Assembly (NCBI GenBank): GCA_902617285.1
Contig: CACMVZ010000001.1
Location: 1 to 64,000 of the forward strand
Length of the DNA stretch: 64,000 nt
Reading direction: 5' to 3'
DNA from: an uncultured Bacteroidota bacterium
GTDB lineage: Bacteria; Bacteroidota; Bacteroidia; Flavobacteriales; Flavobacteriaceae
Part shown: positions 44,862 through 54,619 of the stretch, piece by piece
How the letters are laid out: every line of letters begins with the position of its first letter
Position numbering within the stretch: the first letter of the stretch is position 1
Program-made: the position numbers and the translations under genes
Notes under the pieces: model-generated
Seen by the model: the letters and a program-made list of their open reading frames with translations, nothing else
The model's database searches: none
What the model was told of the DNA's origin: nothing

Positions 44862-47258
44862 CTAGAATAATCTTCTATATTTCTCTGGGTCTGATTCCCT
44901 CATTAAATTATAGATTTCATCAAAAATATCTTCAAACGAAGGCTTACTAGTATAGTCACCATCTGAACCATAAGGAGGCCTGTGTTCTTTAGCAGTTACT
45001 AGTTTTGGTTCACTGTCAAGATATTTATATATATTTTGATTATTTAAAAGTTCTTGAAGAATATAACTTGAAGCTCCACCTGGAACATCTTCGTCAACAA
45101 TCATAAGTCTATTTGTTTTTTTAATACTCATAATAATATTTTTAGATAAATCAAAAGGAATTAGACATTGCAGGTCAATTACTTCACAATTAATGTTAAA
45201 TTTTTTTATTTCTTTAGCTACTTTATGAACTATGTTTAGGGTTGATCCATACGAGACTATTGTTAAATCATCTCCTTCCTCAAGAATTTCAACTTCTCCT
45301 ATAGGTGTTTTAAACTCACCGTAATTTAATGGAAGTTCCTCTTTTACTCTGTAGGCATTTAAAGGTTCAATAACAATAGCAGGCTGTTCAATATCCAATA
45401 AACTATTATAAAATCCTGCAGCCTTTGTCATATTTCTTGGTGTAAGAATAAATACTCCTCTTAAGAAGCTAATCATTCCACCTAGAGGTGATCCTGAATG
45501 CCATATTCCTTCAAGTCTATGCCCTCTAGTTCTAACAATCAATGGAGCTTTTTGTTTTCCTAATGTTCTATAACTAAATGTAGATAAATCATCACTGAGA
45601 ATTTGAAGAGCATACAGTATATAATCAAGATATTGAATCTCTGCAATTGGTCTTAGACCTCTAAGGGACATTCCTATTCCTTGTCCAACAATAGTAGACT
45701 CCCTTATACTAGTATCAAATACTCTATTTTCACCATATTTATTTTGAAGACCTTCAAGTCCTTGATTTACATCTCCAATCTTTCCAACATCTTCTCCAAA
45801 TATGTATACTTTAGAATTAATCTCTAATATTTTATCAAAATTATCTCTTAGAATTATTCTACCATCAACTTTATTAGGTGTATCTGAATATTCAGCTTTA
45901 GTATAATCAATATTCTTTAGATCTGAAATTTCAATTGAATATAGATCTGATGAATATTTTTCTTCTAGAATATTTAAATATTTATTTCTCCAACTAATAA
46001 GTTCCTCTCTGTCCTGGGACTCTCCTGGTGGTAATTTGTAAAGTAATCTTCTACAAACCTTTATTATATCTGAAAAGTTTGAGTCGTCAATATTAGAAAT
46101 TAATGAATTAATTTCATCATCTATTGGGTTTGTTAAAGATTTGATTTTATCTAATAAATCAATTTTTGCTTCTTTAATTGGTCTTTGATACAATTCCCAC
46201 GCTAGCTTTCTCTCATCCGTAACATAGGTTTTAATTTCAGCTTTGATACTTTCAATTTTCTTTTTTGTTGAAATTTTATTTTTTATAATCCATTCTTCAA
46301 ATTTTCTATTACAATCATAGTCTTCTTCCCAATTCAATCTTTCCTTTGACTTGTATCTTTCATGTGAACCTGAAGTTGAGTGTCCAAGAGGTTGCGTAAG
46401 TTCTGTAACATGAACAATTACAGGTATATGATGTTCTCTAGCAATTTTTTCTGCATGTGAATACGTCCTCATTAATGACTGGTAGTCCCAACCTTTAACT
46501 TTTAGTATTTCTATACCCGCAGATTCTTTATTTATTTGAAATCCTGATAGAGCTTCTGAAATACTTTCTTTCGTCGTATGATCTTTATTATGAACAGAAA
46601 TTCCATAATCATCATCCCATACACTAATAACTGCAGGAATTTGAAGAACTCCACATGCGTTAACTGCTTCGAAAAATATTCCTTGACTTGTGCTTGCATT
46701 TCCAATAGTACCCCATACAATTTCGTTACCATTTTTTGAAAATTTCTCAGAGTCTTTAACATTATCGTTTCTATAAATTTTTGAGGCTAATCCAAGACCA
46801 ACCAATCTTGACATTTGGCTAGCAGTTGGGGATACGTCTGAAATATGATTTTTTTGAGATGTTTGATTTATCCACTCTTTGTTTTCATCTATAAGATCTG
46901 TTAGAAAGTGTCCAACCATTTGTCGACCACCTGCCATCCTTTCATAAATTTGATCAGGATGACCATAGATTGCTGAGAAAAATTCTCTGGCAGAAAGTAA
47001 ATCTTGTGATAATAAAATTGTTAAATCCCTGTAATAACCTGAACGAAAATCTCCATTTTTAAAAAAATGACTCATAACAACTTGAGGTAGTTCTTTCCCA
47101 TCTCCAAAAATCCCAAACTTTCCTCTACCCAGCAATACCTCTCGTCTTCCAAGTATACTTATTTCTCTACTTAGGCAGATTGTTCTAAAGTCATTTAGAA
47201 CTTTTTCCTTAAACTTTTTTAAGCTAATCTCTTCTTTAATAGAACTAGATGTACTCAT
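44862..47258 (-). CDS. fused alpha/beta 2-oxoacid dehydrogenase E1 with an altered TPP-metal motif
   Basis: A 798-aa E1 joining the alpha (about 20-420) and beta (about 465-790) chains of a branched-chain-type 2-oxoacid dehydrogenase, which decarboxylates 2-oxo acids with TPP and passes the acyl group to E2. In the alpha part the metal-TPP motif GDG...NN reads GNASTSQG (186-193)...WDDDYG (214-219): the Asp is Asn and the NN is DD. Also GHSTSGSHERY; beta part EDVGKIGDVNQGLEG, SIRESTIVGQGIGM and RTRGHR. E2 and E3 are not here. It starts 37 bp after the preceding gene's stop. Confidence 0.83.
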   Translation of the reverse strand: MSTSSSIKEEISLKKFKEKVLNDFRTICLSREISILGRREVLLGRGKFGIFGDGKELPQVVMSHFFKNGDFRSGYYRDLTILLSQDLLSAREFFSAIYGHPDQIYERMAGGRQMVGHFLTDLIDENKEWINQTSQKNHISDVSPTASQMSRLVGLGLASKIYRNDNVKDSEKFSKNGNEIVWGTIGNASTSQGIFFEAVNACGVLQIPAVISVWDDDYGISVHNKDHTTKESISEALSGFQINKESAGIEILKVKGWDYQSLMRTYSHAEKIAREHHIPVIVHVTELTQPLGHSTSGSHERYKSKERLNWEEDYDCNRKFEEWIIKNKISTKKKIESIKAEIKTYVTDERKLAWELYQRPIKEAKIDLLDKIKSLTNPIDDEINSLISNIDDSNFSDIIKVCRRLLYKLPPGESQDREELISWRNKYLNILEEKYSSDLYSIEISDLKNIDYTKAEYSDTPNKVDGRIILRDNFDKILEINSKVYIFGEDVGKIGDVNQGLEGLQNKYGENRVFDTSIRESTIVGQGIGMSLRGLRPIAEIQYLDYILYALQILSDDLSTFSYRTLGKQKAPLIVRTRGHRLEGIWHSGSPLGGMISFLRGVFILTPRNMTKAAGFYNSLLDIEQPAIVIEPLNAYRVKEELPLNYGEFKTPIGEVEILEEGDDLTIVSYGSTLNIVHKVAKEIKKFNINCEVIDLQCLIPFDLSKNIIMSIKKTNRLMIVDEDVPGGASSYILQELLNNQNIYKYLDSEPKLVTAKEHRPPYGSDGDYTSKPSFEDIFDEIYNLMRESDPEKYRRLF

Positions 47259-47266
47259 AGGGACCG

Positions 47267-47274
47267 CAAATTTA
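47267..47274 (-). promoter_or_regulatory. -7 box upstream of the fused E1 gene
   Basis: TAAATTTG on the minus strand, 8 bases before the ATG at 47258. A TTG lies 13 bases upstream of it, closer than the consensus spacing, so I count only the -7 element. Confidence 0.4.
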
Positions 47275-47295
47275 CAAATAATTAGAACAATTAAA

Positions 47296-50058
47296 TTATA
47301 GCCATCTTCTTGAGAAGAGATTCCCCAATGATTCTAGGTTATATGATACTATAAATCTTATTTTATTGCTATAGCTTTTTTGAGACAATTCAAAGCCATT
47401 ACTTGAGCTAATTGGAAAATAGAGTTCAAAAAAATCTGGTAGTAAATTAAGTCTAAGACCTGTTCCGTAAAAGTGCCTTGATTTCTTTCCCTTATCTTTA
47501 AGCATTCCTAGATCTAAATATCCTTCTATCCACTTCCATAAACCGATATTTAGGTTTGTGGTAAGCATAAAGTTATCTGTTGTAGGATTATCAAAAAATG
47601 ATTTAAAGCCACCTCCAGCCATAATAAACTGCTGACTTAAAAGTCCAGTTCTTTCAGATCTTCCAAGATAATTATCTAAAAAAAGATATCCTCCTGATCT
47701 GCCAAGGTTATAATTAAAGTTCTGGAAATTTCTATTATTCCAAAAGAACTTACCTAGATAAACCCTAGCTTGAAATTGCCTATTGCTATTAAATATCTTT
47801 CTATAATCAAATACTAAATTTATTTTACCAAAATTATTTGAGAACTCTGTATTAACTGATGATTTTAAATATTTTATTATATCTATATCACTGTAATAAT
47901 ATCCAAGATTATATATACTATAATTATTTAGTTTATTGTCATTTACATTATTTGAGTCCTTATCTACACTATACATGGAAATTGAAAATGATCTTCTAAT
48001 ATTAGATCTAAGATTATTATTGTCTCTAAAATTTACAGTTATTGATGGTGAAAAAACCTGAAATCTTAAATCTTCATTATAATGATTTGTTTTATAAAAT
48101 ATATTGTAAACAGTTGAGAAATTATCATTTATCTCATTATTTACTTGATATTTTAAATTTAAAGACCCCACTAGTGTTTTTTCTTTTGAAGCATATTGTG
48201 AAAATATTTCATATGAAAAAGGCTTATTTTTTATTCCTCTATTTGAAAAATTAATACCTGGAGAAAGTCCATCATATAAGTTGTATGTAATTTCTGGACG
48301 AAAATATAAATTTCTTTTTTTTGGATCATCTAAGTCACTTATTAATCTAATTCGAACTGGTTTATTATCTGAGTTGTGAATATAATTATTGTTTCTATTT
48401 AACTCAGGTAATTTGTTTAAATGATTGATTGCAACATAGTCAAATTCAATTTTAGGTTTTTCAATTTCATTATATTGAGTAAAAAATTTTCTACTAATAA
48501 TTGAATCATTTTTAATAAAACTAATAGAGTATGGGACTTGAATATTATTTTTTTCAGTGATTTTAAATAGATTATTATCTGTTTTTTGAATTTTTAAATC
48601 AATAGATTGTCTTTTTCCTATGTAATCTTCCAAAAACCAACCTAAGTCGTAGTCATAAATTTCATTAAAAATTTCGTATAGTTCTTTATTTGACTTAATG
48701 TTAACGATTTTTTGAATCAGTGATCTAAATTGATCCTCTCCAATTAAATTCTCTAGGTAAATTAGACCTATCCCTGCATGGTATGGTGATGCAATTTCTT
48801 CATTAATTCTTGTTAACTTGTCACTAGGCAGTATATCTGATTGATGTATATTCAACCTCTGTATGTATTCAGAATAGTTTAAAAAAAGATCTGTAAAGTT
48901 TATTTTAGAAATTTCATAATTTTTTAAAAGTCTGTTACCAGAATAATATCCAATAAATTTTGCCCTTGGATAATAACTCTTAATATACTTATCGATAAGA
49001 TATATTTCTAATCCTTTATAGATCCAATGAAACTCTCTTTTGTTAAAATCAATAATACTATTTAGATAATTCATTGTAAATGATTTTAAGAAGACTATTT
49101 CTTCAAGAAAATCATCAGGAAATGGACTTAAAAACCTAGGTAGTTGATTAAGTCCATAAAATGGACTTAAATCATAATCATTTTTTGAGACCATAAACTT
49201 ATTAGGTTTGTTATCTACAAAATAATTAGAGATAAATTCAGATATCCTATTATAATTATACCTAGTGTCTGAAATTGAAGAAAGTTTAAATATATCTGTT
49301 TCAGTTATGATACCTTTGTTTTCTAATTTTAAGAATACATCTTCTTTTAAAATATTGATTTTTATTTCTTTTTTATTTATTCCACTTAATGATATTATTT
49401 TTTGATCTTTAATTAAATCTTCAGATAACTTATCAAGATTTGAGAATAGTTTATAATCTTTTTTAATCTTGAACACTATATAATAATCAGAAAAATTAAT
49501 TGATTGATCATCAAGATTAAGATTATTCTGTTTTGCCCATTTTGATTTATTTATACTAGAGAGTACGATAATCCAATTTTTTAGGTAAAAGTTATCATCG
49601 TCATAGCCAAATCCAGTAAATCTTGAATCAGGTAGTTTTATTGAATAATCAACAATAATTTCAATGGACTCATTAGGCAATAATGGTTTTGAGAGTTTTA
49701 ATTCAATTATATCACTATCCTCTAATCTTTTCCACTCTTCCAAGTTTTCTGAATAGAGCTCATTAATGGTCGTATAGCCTCTTTGTCTTTTTTTTGAAAA
49801 AGAAAACGAACGCGAGTATTCATCAGAAATTCTTTTAGCAAGTTTAGTGTCTGTATTACTATATGAATTTGACCAGTCTTCAAAAAATAATTTATCAATA
49901 CCAAACTTTGAATTGTTAATAAATTCTACTTTTTGTCTAATTAGTAATGTTTGATCTTCAGGATTTAATTCAACATCAATTTTATATATAGTGTTCGATT
50001 GGCCATAGGTTATTGGTCCAAAAATTAAAAAACAAAAAATTATAAAATATTTTTTCAT
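47296..50058 (-). CDS. outer-membrane protein with a degenerate M1-peptidase domain and C-terminal barrel
   Basis: A 920-aa exported protein with a signal peptide ending ...GPITYG before Gln20. Residues about 25-240 resemble the beta domain of M1/gluzincin aminopeptidases. At the place where HExxH and the downstream WxxEG motif should lie I read FLKSF (323-327) and WIYKGLEIY (345-353): both His, the catalytic Glu and the third ligand are gone. About 560-920 has the strand-rich pattern of a barrel (YFRPEITYNLYDGLSPGINF; FVFDY-type strands; NKIRFIVSYNLESLG). A catalytic protease is unlikely; binding or structural use is inferred. It overlaps uvrA by 1 bp. Confidence 0.72.
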   Translation of the reverse strand: MKKYFIIFCFLIFGPITYGQSNTIYKIDVELNPEDQTLLIRQKVEFINNSKFGIDKLFFEDWSNSYSNTDTKLAKRISDEYSRSFSFSKKRQRGYTTINELYSENLEEWKRLEDSDIIELKLSKPLLPNESIEIIVDYSIKLPDSRFTGFGYDDDNFYLKNWIIVLSSINKSKWAKQNNLNLDDQSINFSDYYIVFKIKKDYKLFSNLDKLSEDLIKDQKIISLSGINKKEIKINILKEDVFLKLENKGIITETDIFKLSSISDTRYNYNRISEFISNYFVDNKPNKFMVSKNDYDLSPFYGLNQLPRFLSPFPDDFLEEIVFLKSFTMNYLNSIIDFNKREFHWIYKGLEIYLIDKYIKSYYPRAKFIGYYSGNRLLKNYEISKINFTDLFLNYSEYIQRLNIHQSDILPSDKLTRINEEIASPYHAGIGLIYLENLIGEDQFRSLIQKIVNIKSNKELYEIFNEIYDYDLGWFLEDYIGKRQSIDLKIQKTDNNLFKITEKNNIQVPYSISFIKNDSIISRKFFTQYNEIEKPKIEFDYVAINHLNKLPELNRNNNYIHNSDNKPVRIRLISDLDDPKKRNLYFRPEITYNLYDGLSPGINFSNRGIKNKPFSYEIFSQYASKEKTLVGSLNLKYQVNNEINDNFSTVYNIFYKTNHYNEDLRFQVFSPSITVNFRDNNNLRSNIRRSFSISMYSVDKDSNNVNDNKLNNYSIYNLGYYYSDIDIIKYLKSSVNTEFSNNFGKINLVFDYRKIFNSNRQFQARVYLGKFFWNNRNFQNFNYNLGRSGGYLFLDNYLGRSERTGLLSQQFIMAGGGFKSFFDNPTTDNFMLTTNLNIGLWKWIEGYLDLGMLKDKGKKSRHFYGTGLRLNLLPDFFELYFPISSSNGFELSQKSYSNKIRFIVSYNLESLGNLFSRRWL

Positions 50059-52880
50059 TATTCTAGTTCCTTAGAAAGGAATATACTTGTATACCCTTTA
50101 TCATTTTTTATTATTGTATTTGGACTTCCTGAATCTACTAATTTACCACCATTTTTTCCACCTTCAGGTCCAATATCAATAATATGATCTACTTGCTTAA
50201 TTACGTCAAGATTATGCTCAATAATTATTATTGTATTTCCTTTGTCAACTAATTGATTTAAAACATTCAATAATATTCTTATATCTTCAAAATGTAAACC
50301 AGTGGTTGGTTCATCAAGAATATATAATGTGTTTCCTGTGTCCTTTTTTGAGAGCTCACTTGCAAGCTTAATTCTTTGTGATTCACCTCCAGATAAAGTT
50401 GTAGAAGGCTGCCCAAGAGTAATATATCCAAGACCAACACTGTCAATAGCTTTTAGAATGTTGTAAATCTTTGGAATGGATGAAAAAAAATCTAAAGATT
50501 TTGAAACACTCATATCAAGTACATCTGAAATGGATTTGCCTTTATATCTAACTTCAAGAGTTTCTCTATTAAACCTTTTACCATTACAAACTTCACACTC
50601 CACAAAAACATCAGGAAGAAAGTTCATCTCAATTAATTTCATTCCTCCTCCTTTACAATTTTCACATCTACCTCCAGCAACATTAAAGCTAAATCTACCA
50701 GGCTTATAACCTCTAATTTTTGCTTCAACAGTTTCTGAAAAAAGTTTTCTTATTTCACTGTAAACCCCCGTGTATGTTGCAGGATTACTTCGAGGAGTTC
50801 TACCTATTTGCTGTTGATTAACTTCTACAACTTTATCTATATTATCAAGCCCATCAATTTTTTTGAATTCCAAAGGAGACTTAACTGAATTATATATTTT
50901 AGAATTAAGAATAGGGTATAAGGTTTCATTAACTAGGGTTGACTTCCCACTTCCGGATACTCCAGTTACCGCAATCATTTTTCCAAGAGGAAATTCTACA
51001 TCTATATTTTTTAGATTATTCCCTTTACATCCATAAATCTTAATTGACTTACCACTTCCTTCTCTTATTTTTTTTGGTACTTCTATCTTTTTAATTTCAT
51101 TTATGTAATCTGCAGTAATTGTTTTAGCTTTTTTAATTTTTTCAGGTGAACCCTCATAAATGATTTTACCACCATTTATACCTGCATTTGGTCCTAAATC
51201 AATAATATGATCAGAACTTAAAATCATTTCTTTATCATGCTCTACAACAATTACTGAGTTTCCTGAGTCTCTTAGTTTTTTTAATGAATCAATTAGTTTA
51301 ATATTATCTTTTTGATGAAGTCCTATGCTTGGCTCGTCTAATATGTATAATACTCCAACAAGTTGAGAGCCAACTTGGGTTGCTAACCTTACTCTTTGAG
51401 CTTCACCTCCAGATAAAGATTTTGTAGATCTTGATAGAGTTAAATATTCTAATCCAACATCAATCAAAAACTGAGTTCTTATTAAAATTTCTTTACTAAT
51501 TTCCTCAGATATTTTAAGGTCTTTTTTTGATAAATTGTTATTTAAATTTTTAAACCAATCCTTAAGCTCTGAAAGATCCATTTCTGTTAACTCAAAAATA
51601 TTTTTCTTATTAATTTTAAATGATCTGGATTCAATTTTTAATCTGCTTCCTTCACATGTGCTACATTTGTTGATATCTACAAATTCCATAGCCCATCTTC
51701 TCAAACTTTTTGATTCATTGTTAGTAAGTTGTTCTTTAATAAAAGACTCAATACCCATATAGTCTATATCATATTCTCTTTTTACTCCAAGTTCTTTAGA
51801 ATTAATTGTAAAACTTTTTTTTCCTCCATTTAATATAAAATCTAACCCCTCTTTAGGTATTTTATTTATAGGTTCACTTAATGAAAAATTATAATATTTT
51901 GCTATCAACTCTATTTGCCTATGTATCCATGAATTATCTTTTTTACCAATTGGTAAAATACCTCCATTGTTAATTGATATTGTATCATCAGGTATAAGTT
52001 TTTTTATATTAATATTAAACTCCGTTCCGAGTCCGTTACACTCTTCACAACTCCCTTTTGGAGAATTAAAGGAAAATGTATTTGGCTCTGGTTTTGGATA
52101 AGAGATTCCAGTTTCCGGACACATTAAATTTCTACTAAAATACTCTGGTTTTCCTGAATCAGAGTCTAATATGAATATAGTATCATTTCCATATTTCATA
52201 GCTATTTTAATTGATTCTGACAAAATCCTTTTTGATTCAAAATCATCTTTTACAGATAAATTATCTACAACTAAACTAATGTCATGAGTTTTATACCTAT
52301 CGAGTTTCATTCCTCTTTTTATGTCAATAATATCACCATCAACAATAACTTTTGAAAAGCCTTGTTTAGTAAAGTTTTCAAATAAATCTCTGTAATGACC
52401 TTTTCTTGATCTAATTATGGGTGCTAGAATTATGATTCGCTGATTTAAATACTTATCACAAATTAGTTTGATAATCTCCTCATCAGTATTTTTCACCATT
52501 TTTAAATTTGACTTAAAGCTATACGCGACTCCAATTCTTGCAAACAAGAGTCTTATGAAGTCATAAATATCTGTAACTGTACCTACTGTTGATCTTGGAT
52601 TTTTACTTGTTGTCTTTTGCTCAATAGCAATTACAGGAGAGAGTCCTTCAATCTTTTCAACGTCAGGTCTTTCATAATTTCCAACAAATTGTCTTATGTA
52701 GGCAGAGAAAGTCTCCATATATCTTCTTTGACCTTCAGCATGAATAGTGTCAAATGCTAATGAAGATTTTCCACTACCTGATAGTCCAGTAATAACAACA
52801 AGCTTTTCTCTTGGAATCTCTAAATCAAGATCCTTAAGATTATGGACTTTTGCACCTTCAATTTGAATTGTGTCGCTCAA
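50058..52880 (-). CDS. uvrA: excinuclease ABC subunit A
   Basis: The damage-recognition ATPase of nucleotide excision repair. A 940-aa tandem ABC protein: Walker A GLSGSGKS (32-39) and TGVSGSGKS in the second half, signatures LSGGEAQR and LSGGESQR, and Zn-binding CxxC clusters ([16 protein letters not shown] with CEVCNGKRF). The start is TTG at 52880 ([16 protein letters not shown] is the family opening). It is 7 bp after ggt and 1 bp overlapped with the next gene, in a ggt-uvrA-barrel-E1 run. No uvrB or uvrC is in the window. Confidence 0.98.
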   Translation of the reverse strand: MSDTIQIEGAKVHNLKDLDLEIPREKLVVITGLSGSGKSSLAFDTIHAEGQRRYMETFSAYIRQFVGNYERPDVEKIEGLSPVIAIEQKTTSKNPRSTVGTVTDIYDFIRLLFARIGVAYSFKSNLKMVKNTDEEIIKLICDKYLNQRIIILAPIIRSRKGHYRDLFENFTKQGFSKVIVDGDIIDIKRGMKLDRYKTHDISLVVDNLSVKDDFESKRILSESIKIAMKYGNDTIFILDSDSGKPEYFSRNLMCPETGISYPKPEPNTFSFNSPKGSCEECNGLGTEFNINIKKLIPDDTISINNGGILPIGKKDNSWIHRQIELIAKYYNFSLSEPINKIPKEGLDFILNGGKKSFTINSKELGVKREYDIDYMGIESFIKEQLTNNESKSLRRWAMEFVDINKCSTCEGSRLKIESRSFKINKKNIFELTEMDLSELKDWFKNLNNNLSKKDLKISEEISKEILIRTQFLIDVGLEYLTLSRSTKSLSGGEAQRVRLATQVGSQLVGVLYILDEPSIGLHQKDNIKLIDSLKKLRDSGNSVIVVEHDKEMILSSDHIIDLGPNAGINGGKIIYEGSPEKIKKAKTITADYINEIKKIEVPKKIREGSGKSIKIYGCKGNNLKNIDVEFPLGKMIAVTGVSGSGKSTLVNETLYPILNSKIYNSVKSPLEFKKIDGLDNIDKVVEVNQQQIGRTPRSNPATYTGVYSEIRKLFSETVEAKIRGYKPGRFSFNVAGGRCENCKGGGMKLIEMNFLPDVFVECEVCNGKRFNRETLEVRYKGKSISDVLDMSVSKSLDFFSSIPKIYNILKAIDSVGLGYITLGQPSTTLSGGESQRIKLASELSKKDTGNTLYILDEPTTGLHFEDIRILLNVLNQLVDKGNTIIIIEHNLDVIKQVDHIIDIGPEGGKNGGKLVDSGSPNTIIKNDKGYTSIFLSKELE

Positions 52881-52887
52881 TATTGAA

Positions 52888-54576
52888 TTATTTTAAAATT
52901 GCTCCAAAATCATCACCTCTTGGGTCAGGTCCAACATAAACTTTTCCATTTTTATCAATAAAAATTGCATCTACAGCTCCAATAGAAGACCTAGGTGACA
53001 TCCCAGATATTTCATCTTCAAATGGTAGAGAAATTATGAAGTAATTTTTATCTTTTAGTAGTGAGTCAATTTCTTTAGTAAATCCATTTTCCTCAACAAT
53101 TATAACATCAGGAAGCCACTGATGATGAAATCTTGGCGCACTAACAGCATCAGATACGCTCATGTTAAATTCATAAACATTTAAAATAGTCTGTAGAACT
53201 GAGGTAATTATTGTAGAACCACCTGGTGTACCTACAATTAGTGAAGGCTTTCCATCTTTTAATACTATTGTTGGTGTCATCGAGCTTAGCATACGTTTTT
53301 TTGGTTGTATTGAATTTGCTTCACTTCCAATTAATCCATAAAAGTTTGGATGACCAGGTTTTGAGCTAAAATCATCCATCTCGTTATTCAGAAAGAAACC
53401 TCCTTCTTCGACAAATACTTTTGATCCATAGCTATTATTTAATGTTGTAGTAACTGATACAGAATTCCCGTATTTATCGATAATTGAATAGTGGGTTGTT
53501 TCAAGACTTTCATTTGATACAATAGTTCCATAACCAATATCAGATGATAGAGAAGCGTTATCCCATGAAAAACTACTCATCCTTTCACTTATGTAATCAT
53601 CATCCATTAATTCATATACAGGTAAATCCATAAAATCCGGATCTCCCATATATTTACTTCTATCAGCATACGCTCTTCTTTCAACTTCTGTAATCAATTG
53701 AACAGTCATAAGGGAATTATGCCCAAAACTTGAAATATCATATTTTTCAATTGCTTTTAGCATTTGACCTAAAAGTATACCTCCACTCGAAGGGAGTGAC
53801 ATTGAGATAATATCTAGATCTTTATAATTAAATCTTACCGGATCTCTCCAAACAGATTCATAGTTTTTTAAATCATTCATCTCCATTATTCCGCCAGAGC
53901 TATTCACTTCATCGACTATCATTTTTGCAATATAACCTTCATAAAATGCTTTTGGACCATCTTTAACAATCTTTTTTAGTGTTTCTGCAAATTTTATATT
54001 TACAATTGTATCTCCCTCTTTAAAAATTTTTGAATAAAGGGAATTTTCCCCATTCACTTTTACAAAGTCATCATACTTTTCATTCAATGATCTTGATTGT
54101 TTCTCAGTAACTACATAACCGTTCTCAGCTAAATCAATTGCTGGTTGAAAAAGATCTTCTATTGGAAGAGTTCCAAATTTTGAATAGATTTCAAATATTG
54201 CAGATATTGAACCAGGAACTCCAATGGCTGCTCCACCTAGAGTGCTCATGTCAGGAATCACATCTCCATTTTCATCAAGATACATATCTTTAAATGCATT
54301 CCCTGGAGCCATTTCTCTAAAATCAAGAGAACCGGATTCACCTGAATGATCATAATAAACAAAGAAACCGCCACCTCCAATATTTCCTGCAGTTGGATGA
54401 ACTACTGCTAATGCTAGATGAGTAGCAATCATAGCATCATAAGCGTTACCACCATTTTTCATAATCTCTAGACCTATTTCAGAAGCTTCTTGTCTTGCAG
54501 ATACTACTGCAGGATTATATGATTTGGTACAGCTGAAAATTAAAAAAGATAAAATAAAAGGAATAAAATTTTTCAT
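52888..54576 (-). CDS. ggt: gamma-glutamyltransferase, exported lipoprotein
   Basis: Transfers or hydrolyses gamma-glutamyl groups of glutathione and related peptides; made as a proenzyme that cuts itself. The 562-aa chain has a lipoprotein signal (Cys16 in FLIFSCTKS), NAYDAMIATHLALAVVHPTAGNIGGGGFFV, the self-cleavage Thr in ETTHYSIID, and the oxyanion loop LSSMTPTIV and PGGSTIITSV. This places it in the periplasm or on the outer membrane, suited to scavenging peptides. It is the first gene of the run with uvrA (7-bp gap). Confidence 0.95.
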   Translation of the reverse strand: MKNFIPFILSFLIFSCTKSYNPAVVSARQEASEIGLEIMKNGGNAYDAMIATHLALAVVHPTAGNIGGGGFFVYYDHSGESGSLDFREMAPGNAFKDMYLDENGDVIPDMSTLGGAAIGVPGSISAIFEIYSKFGTLPIEDLFQPAIDLAENGYVVTEKQSRSLNEKYDDFVKVNGENSLYSKIFKEGDTIVNIKFAETLKKIVKDGPKAFYEGYIAKMIVDEVNSSGGIMEMNDLKNYESVWRDPVRFNYKDLDIISMSLPSSGGILLGQMLKAIEKYDISSFGHNSLMTVQLITEVERRAYADRSKYMGDPDFMDLPVYELMDDDYISERMSSFSWDNASLSSDIGYGTIVSNESLETTHYSIIDKYGNSVSVTTTLNNSYGSKVFVEEGGFFLNNEMDDFSSKPGHPNFYGLIGSEANSIQPKKRMLSSMTPTIVLKDGKPSLIVGTPGGSTIITSVLQTILNVYEFNMSVSDAVSAPRFHHQWLPDVIIVEENGFTKEIDSLLKDKNYFIISLPFEDEISGMSPRSSIGAVDAIFIDKNGKVYVGPDPRGDDFGAILK

Positions 54577-54619
54577 AATAAAATATCGTGTAATTTACAA
54601 TTTATATATTTACACTTAT

